Under the pieces are notes generated by a model. The model saw only the letters and a program-made list of their open reading frames with translations, did not search any database and was not told the origin of the DNA. From CAZKYP01 sp964556885 (GTDB lineage: Bacteria; Planctomycetota; Phycisphaerae; Sedimentisphaerales; Anaerobacaceae), in assembly GCA_964556885.1 (NCBI GenBank), contig CAZKYP010000124.1, positions 1 through 9,881 on the forward strand: a DNA stretch of 9,881 nt. The letters are read 5' to 3'. Below, one piece after another: positions 5,928-9,881 of the stretch (position 1 is its first letter; every line of letters starts with the position of its first letter). Position numbers and translations under genes: made by a program.

Positions 5928-7031
5928 TTATGCAAATTTATCATAAAAGATTTTATCTTCACCTGTGCCAAGCTCGAGAAGGACCTTTATGGACGCATCA
6001 ATCATACCCGGGCTGCCGCAAAGATACGCTTCGCTTTCTGCAGCATTCTTTAGGTTTATCTGGACGGCCTGTGTTACGAACCCGACCTCGCCGTTCCATT
6101 TTTCGCCTTCCTCCGGTGTCGCTACTACAGGTACGAATTTGAAGTCTTTTAGTTTCGATTCGAACCGTTGCATCAGGTCGGTCAGGAACAGCTCGTTTAC
6201 TTTATTGGCGCCGAAGTAATATGAAGCCTGCCGTTTGTTTGAAGTATTTTCCATATAGTGCAACATGCACTTGATAGGAGCCATGCCGGAACCGCCTGCA
6301 ATGAAAACTATCGGGGCGTCGGTTTCTGATAATCTGAATTCGCCGTAAGGGCCGTTCATTTTTACCTCGTCGCCGACCTTGAGATATTCGAAGCAATAGG
6401 TTGTACAGATACCTCCGGGGACGAGACGGATAATCAGATCGATAATGTTCTTCTGTGCCGGATCCGATGCTATCGAATATGCCCGATAGACCTCCTCTTT
6501 GTTTTTTCCGTAAGCCGGAGCACGAAGCTGGACGTACTGACCGGGAATATAATCAATTTCTTTCGGTTCGATAAGCTCAAACCGAAAAAGTTTGATATCA
6601 TGGGTCAAATCGGTAATCTCAGCGCACCTGCAAGTATATTCGCGAATGGAGAAAAGCTCTTTTGGGATTTCAATCTTCAAGTCATTGCGAACTTTGACCT
6701 GGCAGGAAAGTCGAACGTTCGAATTTCTTTCTTCTTCGTCCAGGTACGGTTCTTCGGTCGGCAGCAGGGGGCCTGCGCCTTCGAGGACCTTGAGCTTGCA
6801 GAGTCCGCAGGTGCCTCTGCCGCCGCATGCGCTGGGAATAAATATTTTCTCGGCGCTGAGCACCGAAAGCAGGTTCCTGCCTCCTTCGACTTCAACCTTG
6901 CGTTCGTCGTTAATTGTGATTTGGCACGGGCCGTAGTTCATAAAGAAGTGCTCGGAGACGGCGAGAAGGGCGGCAAGCCCTGCGCCGATTGAGCTGATTA
7001 CTAAAACTGCTGTGAGTATTGTCAGAATCAT
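5928..7031 (-). CDS. nqrF: Na+-translocating NADH:quinone reductase subunit F (NADH-oxidising flavoprotein)
   Basis: NqrF is the electron entry subunit: it takes hydride from NADH onto FAD and passes electrons to a 2Fe-2S centre. Visible domains: one N-terminal membrane helix (about 3-27); a plant-type ferredoxin domain with Cys69, Cys75, Cys78 (CGGRGTCGLC) and Cys110; an FAD-binding domain with RAYS at 183-186; and an NADH-binding domain with GGSGMAP at 246-252 and LCGSPGM near the end. The length of 367 aa is somewhat below the roughly 400 aa of the well-studied Vibrio protein, but all cofactor motifs are present. The start is ATG 7031, 12 bp after the nqrE stop; the ribosome binding site is weak (AGGGAAG lies about 20 nt away), so coupling to nqrE is likely. 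It is the fifth Nqr gene visible in the usual B-C-D-E-F order. Confidence -1.
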   Translation of the reverse strand: MILTILTAVLVISSIGAGLAALLAVSEHFFMNYGPCQITINDERKVEVEGGRNLLSVLSAEKIFIPSACGGRGTCGLCKLKVLEGAGPLLPTEEPYLDEEERNSNVRLSCQVKVRNDLKIEIPKELFSIREYTCRCAEITDLTHDIKLFRFELIEPKEIDYIPGQYVQLRAPAYGKNKEEVYRAYSIASDPAQKNIIDLIIRLVPGGICTTYCFEYLKVGDEVKMNGPYGEFRLSETDAPIVFIAGGSGMAPIKCMLHYMENTSNKRQASYYFGANKVNELFLTDLMQRFESKLKDFKFVPVVATPEEGEKWNGEVGFVTQAVQINLKNAAESEAYLCGSPGMIDASIKVLLELGTGEDKIFYDKFA

Positions 7032-7043
7032 CTTCGATTGTAT

Positions 7044-7637
7044 TTAACTTCCCTGTAATACTCCTGTAAATCCTATGAAGGCCAGTGCCATCAGGCCGGC
7101 TATGATTAGTGTGATACCCGGTCCCTGGAGGCCTTTTGGTATCCGCTCGTTTGCGAGCTTCTGCCTGATACCTGCCATTGCAATAATCGCCAGGAACCAT
7201 CCGATGCCGCTGCCCAGACCGTAGCCGATGGTGACGATAAAGCTGTAATTCCTGATGACCATAAACAACGAAGCGCCGAGTATTGCACAGTTGACGGTGA
7301 TCAGCGGCAGGAAGACACCGAGTCTTTGATATAGGAACGGGGAAAACCTTTCGATAACCATTTCAACGAACTGCACGAACGCAGCGATTATTATGATAAA
7401 TAAGATGAAACGGAAGAAATGCAGGTCCAGCGGCTCGATTACATAATGATACGCAAGCCAATTGAGCATACAGGTTGCGGTCAATACGAATATTACAGCG
7501 ATACCTAAACCAACCGATGTTTTAATCTCACGCGAGACGCCGATAAAAGGGCACAGTCCCAGGAAGTAGCTCAGAAGTATGTTCTGCGTGAATATTGCGG
7601 CAACAAACACTACAAAAGCATGAGATACCTCGTTCAT
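7044..7637 (-). CDS. nqrE: Na+-translocating NADH:quinone reductase subunit E
   Basis: NqrE is an integral membrane subunit of about six helices, homologous to RnfA, which with NqrD forms the inverted pair at the membrane core and shares an iron-sulfur cluster with it. At 197 aa it has normal length. The cluster-type cysteines are in place: Cys29 in FLGLCPFIGVS and Cys117 in ITVNCAILGASLF, the two re-entrant half-helix motifs. FVEMVIERFSP (90-100) is a further NqrE hallmark and separates it from RnfA. The start codon overlaps the nqrD stop by ATGA (7634-7637), so the two subunits are translationally coupled. Confidence -1.
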   Translation of the reverse strand: MNEVSHAFVVFVAAIFTQNILLSYFLGLCPFIGVSREIKTSVGLGIAVIFVLTATCMLNWLAYHYVIEPLDLHFFRFILFIIIIAAFVQFVEMVIERFSPFLYQRLGVFLPLITVNCAILGASLFMVIRNYSFIVTIGYGLGSGIGWFLAIIAMAGIRQKLANERIPKGLQGPGITLIIAGLMALAFIGFTGVLQGS

Positions 7638-8269
7638 TTTGCTTTGTCCTCCTTAACGGTCTGAATCGATCTGAATATCCATATCACTACGGCCAGCATG
7701 AAAAAAGCCCCTGGCGGCATCACCATGATTATCCATTTGTCCCAGTGCGGCCCGCTGAAGTACGGCACAGGCAATCCGAGGAAAGTACCCATTCCAAGTA
7801 TCTCGCGGAACGTGGCGATAATCAGCAGAATAAATGTATATCCAAGTGCGTTAAAACAGCCGTCTATAGCCGCAGTTAATGGTGGATTGTTGATTGCACA
7901 TGCCTCACATCTGCCCATGACGATACAGTTTGTGATAATAAGCCCCACGTATGGGCCGAGATTCCTGCTCATTTCAGGCCAGTAAGCCTTCAGTAATACA
8001 TCCACGATGATAACGTAAAAAGCTATTATTAATGTTTCGACCATCATCCGGATGTTTCTTGGTGTAAACTTCCGCAAAGCTGAGACGGTGGCGGCGCTTA
8101 AGGAGAGTGTGAATACAAGAGCGACGCACATTACGGTGGTATTGAGGACCAGATTAGTCACCGCTAAAGTACTGCATATTCCCAATACCTGTTTGAAGAT
8201 TGGGTTATTACGCCAGAGACCTTCTTTTATAATACCGGTGTTTTGTGGTTGTAAGGTTGTGTTACTCAT
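7634..8269 (-). CDS. nqrD: Na+-translocating NADH:quinone reductase subunit D
   Basis: NqrD is a membrane subunit of about six helices (211 aa), related to RnfE and to NqrE. It provides the partner cysteines for the intramembrane 2Fe-2S centre: Cys32 in LGICSTLAVTN and Cys115 in ITNCIVMGRCEAC. The C-terminal part (YTFILLIIATFREILGMGTFLG, about 144-166 in shorter pieces) and PPGAFFML match the family. There are two extra cysteines at 121 and 124 (RCEAC), where the well-known Vibrio protein, as I recall, has non-cysteine residues. It begins with ATGA overlapping the nqrC stop (8266-8269) and ends with ATGA overlapping nqrE, a compact arrangement for equal synthesis of membrane subunits. Confidence -1.
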   Translation of the reverse strand: MSNTTLQPQNTGIIKEGLWRNNPIFKQVLGICSTLAVTNLVLNTTVMCVALVFTLSLSAATVSALRKFTPRNIRMMVETLIIAFYVIIVDVLLKAYWPEMSRNLGPYVGLIITNCIVMGRCEACAINNPPLTAAIDGCFNALGYTFILLIIATFREILGMGTFLGLPVPYFSGPHWDKWIIMVMPPGAFFMLAVVIWIFRSIQTVKEDKAK

Positions 8270-8892
8270 TTATAATTGCCTTTTTCTGACATTTGAGACA
8301 GCCAGTTTGTCAGTCCGTCGTTAATTATTTTCTCCAATCTCGTGCTTGTCTGTGTGGCCCCGGTTACTGCGTGTACGTCACTATCGCCGAGATCGGAACC
8401 GGGCCGCTTTATATTCAGAGGTGCACCATTGGTTGAAATTATTTTTCCATTAAACTGTTTCGTGAATTCCGGTTTGGCTATTTCCGCGCCGAGTCCCGGC
8501 GTTTCGTTTTGCTGATAGAAGGCGATGCCGGTTATTGTCTTTTTGTCGGCTTCGATCCCGATTACACCGAGTATCGGGGCCCAGAAGCCCTGTCCCGATA
8601 TGGGAAGGGCGTAGGCTACGATTTTTCCATCTTTTTTTAATGTGTAGGCCGAAGCAGTGGTATCGTCTGGCAGGCTGACCGATTCGGTAAACCTTCGATG
8701 TAATTCGAGTCTGCTTAAGTTCTGCTCGTAAAGTCCAGGCAGGACTGAAAGGATTGCTTTTTCAAAGGCGAGCTTGTCATTTGCCCGTACTTTTTCGTCG
8801 GTCATTCGGGTAAAACCGATGACAATCGTGCTGAAAAAGGCCGTCAGGCAGAACATATACAGGATAGAGAACCAAGATTTTTCTCGAATCAT
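8266..8892 (-). CDS. nqrC: Na+-translocating NADH:quinone reductase subunit C (covalent FMN subunit)
   Basis: NqrC carries a covalently bound FMN on its extracytoplasmic domain and relays electrons within the Nqr complex. The 208-aa protein has one N-terminal membrane helix (about 8-27) and an FMN-binding domain. Recognisable segments are GQGFWAPILGVIGI (100-113), ETPGLGAEI (130-138) and the attachment motif TGATQTS (177-183), with Thr180 the expected flavinylated residue. The motif reads HAVTGAT: the position usually held by Asp in the ApbE target motif (D-x-x-S/T-G-A-T) is His174. It is shorter than Vibrio NqrC (about 257 aa). The start overlaps the nqrB stop by ATGA (8889-8892). Flavin attachment would need an ApbE flavin transferase encoded elsewhere. 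Confidence -1.
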   Translation of the reverse strand: MIREKSWFSILYMFCLTAFFSTIVIGFTRMTDEKVRANDKLAFEKAILSVLPGLYEQNLSRLELHRRFTESVSLPDDTTASAYTLKKDGKIVAYALPISGQGFWAPILGVIGIEADKKTITGIAFYQQNETPGLGAEIAKPEFTKQFNGKIISTNGAPLNIKRPGSDLGDSDVHAVTGATQTSTRLEKIINDGLTNWLSQMSEKGNYK

Positions 8893-9881
8893 TTGTCTGC
8901 TCCGCTTTTATATGCCTTCACTGCGTAGTCCAGTATCGGTGCGAACATATTTCCAATCAGGATAGAGAACATCAAGCCTCCGTTGAAGATGGAGAAGTTT
9001 CTGATTACGACCGTGCAGGCGGCTATTATGATCCCGTAAATTACTTTGGCCGGTTCGGTTCGTGGTGAGCTTATCGGATCGGTTGCCATAAAGAACGCCC
9101 CGAACAAAAAGCCACCCCCGAGTACGGCGGTCAGTGCATCCGGGACGGGTGCGACGCTGGCCCAATATAGTAACTGATTTAGAACAACGTATGTCGTTAT
9201 TACTGAAAGAATGATTGTTCTGCTCGCTGTTTTCGTGACGAACAGATAAATGCCGCCGAGCAGAATCAGCAGAGCGCTGGTCACGCCCATTGTTCCGCTG
9301 ATTCGACCCAGGAACAGATTTTTTTGGAAGGTCCATTTTCTGGCAGTGACTATCCGGCCTTTGGAAATATCGAACGGGATTTGTCCGGTAGAGATGTTGC
9401 TGCTTTCCAAAACGATATTTCCGGCCTTTAGATATGCCATCGGTGTTGCACCTGTAACAGCATCGGCTGTCGAAGCAGTCGTCCATCTGTCGAGTGCGCC
9501 CCAAACTCCGTCGGCCGCAGGCGCCCACGTAGCCGTTAATGCCACCGGGAAGCAGACATACACGAAACATCTTCCGGCTATCGCGGGATTAAAGATATTT
9601 CTCCCGAAACCCCCGAAGACTTCCTTTGTGAACGTGACTGCGAAGATGATTCCTATCGTAAGTACGTGCAAGGATACCGTCGGTGGCATTATCAGTGCGA
9701 AAATTGTTGTTGTGACAAATACGGCTTCACTGACGGATTCGCGACGGATTCGGGTGAAGATAAACTCGGTAATAAAACCGACGGCAGCCGCCCAGATCAC
9801 AATCATCAGGCTTCGCCAGCCGAAAAAGTAGACGCTTCCTGCGATACAGGGCAGCATTGCCAGCAAAACCCGCCGCATCAT
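8889..9881 (-). CDS. nqrB: Na+-translocating NADH:quinone reductase subunit B, 5' end outside the window
   Basis: NqrB is the large membrane subunit (about ten helices) that binds covalent FMN and riboflavin, takes part in quinone reduction and forms the Na+ path. The window holds 330 codons to the stop at 8889. Typical segments are KEVFGGFGRNIFNPAIAGR (window residues 86-104), the FMN attachment motif DAVTGAT (140-146, Thr146 expected to be modified, with the canonical Asp), and GGGFLFGAFFMATDPISSP followed by the C-terminal helices. The reading frame is open to the right edge; the ATG at 9881 is almost certainly internal, because the family is about 400-420 aa and its N-terminal cytoplasmic part and first residues before MMRRV are missing. 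nqrA should lie upstream, beyond the window. Confidence -1.
   Translation of the reverse strand: MMRRVLLAMLPCIAGSVYFFGWRSLMIVIWAAAVGFITEFIFTRIRRESVSEAVFVTTTIFALIMPPTVSLHVLTIGIIFAVTFTKEVFGGFGRNIFNPAIAGRCFVYVCFPVALTATWAPAADGVWGALDRWTTASTADAVTGATPMAYLKAGNIVLESSNISTGQIPFDISKGRIVTARKWTFQKNLFLGRISGTMGVTSALLILLGGIYLFVTKTASRTIILSVITTYVVLNQLLYWASVAPVPDALTAVLGGGFLFGAFFMATDPISSPRTEPAKVIYGIIIAACTVVIRNFSIFNGGLMFSILIGNMFAPILDYAVKAYKSGADK

Noticed and set aside
6592..6992. Two overlapping plus-strand ORFs of 114 and 130 codons
   Set aside because: Antisense to the ferredoxin part of nqrF; no independent evidence.
8908..9570. 220-codon minus-strand ORF in a second frame
   Set aside because: Overlaps nqrB out of frame and shows a polar, arginine-rich composition without any domain.
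9250..9831. 193-codon plus-strand ORF
   Set aside because: Antisense shadow of nqrB; the opposite frame has clear NqrB motifs.
9879..9881. ATG at the right edge as the true start of nqrB
   Set aside because: NqrB proteins are about 80 residues longer at the N-terminus and the frame is open to the edge; the ATG is an internal methionine at the boundary.

Overview
The window looks like chromosomal DNA of a marine-type anaerobic planctomycete, most likely class Phycisphaerae (Sedimentisphaerales-like). This rests on three things: a secreted multidomain protein whose fibronectin-like and 'DDFESY' modules have the style of that group, an arylsulfatase-type enzyme, and a sodium-pumping NADH:quinone oxidoreductase (Nqr) operon. 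The assignment is an inference from protein style, not from a marker gene. No rRNA, tRNA, CRISPR array or intact insertion sequence was seen.

Left part (1-4442): short, separately oriented units. The 5' part of a large secreted carbohydrate-binding/LamG-type protein (minus strand, cut by the left edge) is divergent from an unannotated-size 54-residue two-helix membrane protein (plus, 1913-2077). A 45-residue minus-strand ORF with an ideal ribosome binding site (2160-2297) follows; it resembles the beginning of a transposase and ends in a tandem 9-bp duplication. A sulfatase gene (plus, 2370-3806) is preceded by a good sigma70-type promoter. After 360 bp without a gene comes a small zinc-ribbon protein gene (minus, 4167-4442). 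Its 3' end carries a 51-bp sequence that also occurs, 4 mismatches apart, at 2093-2143.

Right part (4714-9881): one compact minus-strand operon, transcribed right to left: nqrB (5' end beyond the window), nqrC, nqrD, nqrE, nqrF, a conserved-looking 150-residue protein of unknown function with a CPWPH motif, and a TauE/SafE-family membrane permease. nqrB/C, nqrC/D and nqrD/E overlap by ATGA; the remaining gaps are 12-19 bp. The Nqr complex oxidises NADH, passes electrons through FAD, 2Fe-2S and covalent FMN cofactors to quinone, and pumps Na+ outward. NqrA should lie just beyond position 9881.

The points most worth a second look are: the NqrC flavin-attachment motif with His in the place of the usual Asp; the unknown CPWPH protein and permease riding on the nqr operon; the 51-bp hairpin-bearing repeat shared by a zinc-ribbon gene and a possible transposase relic; and the unlisted small genes. 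I did not find convincing evidence of a wholly new multi-gene system.
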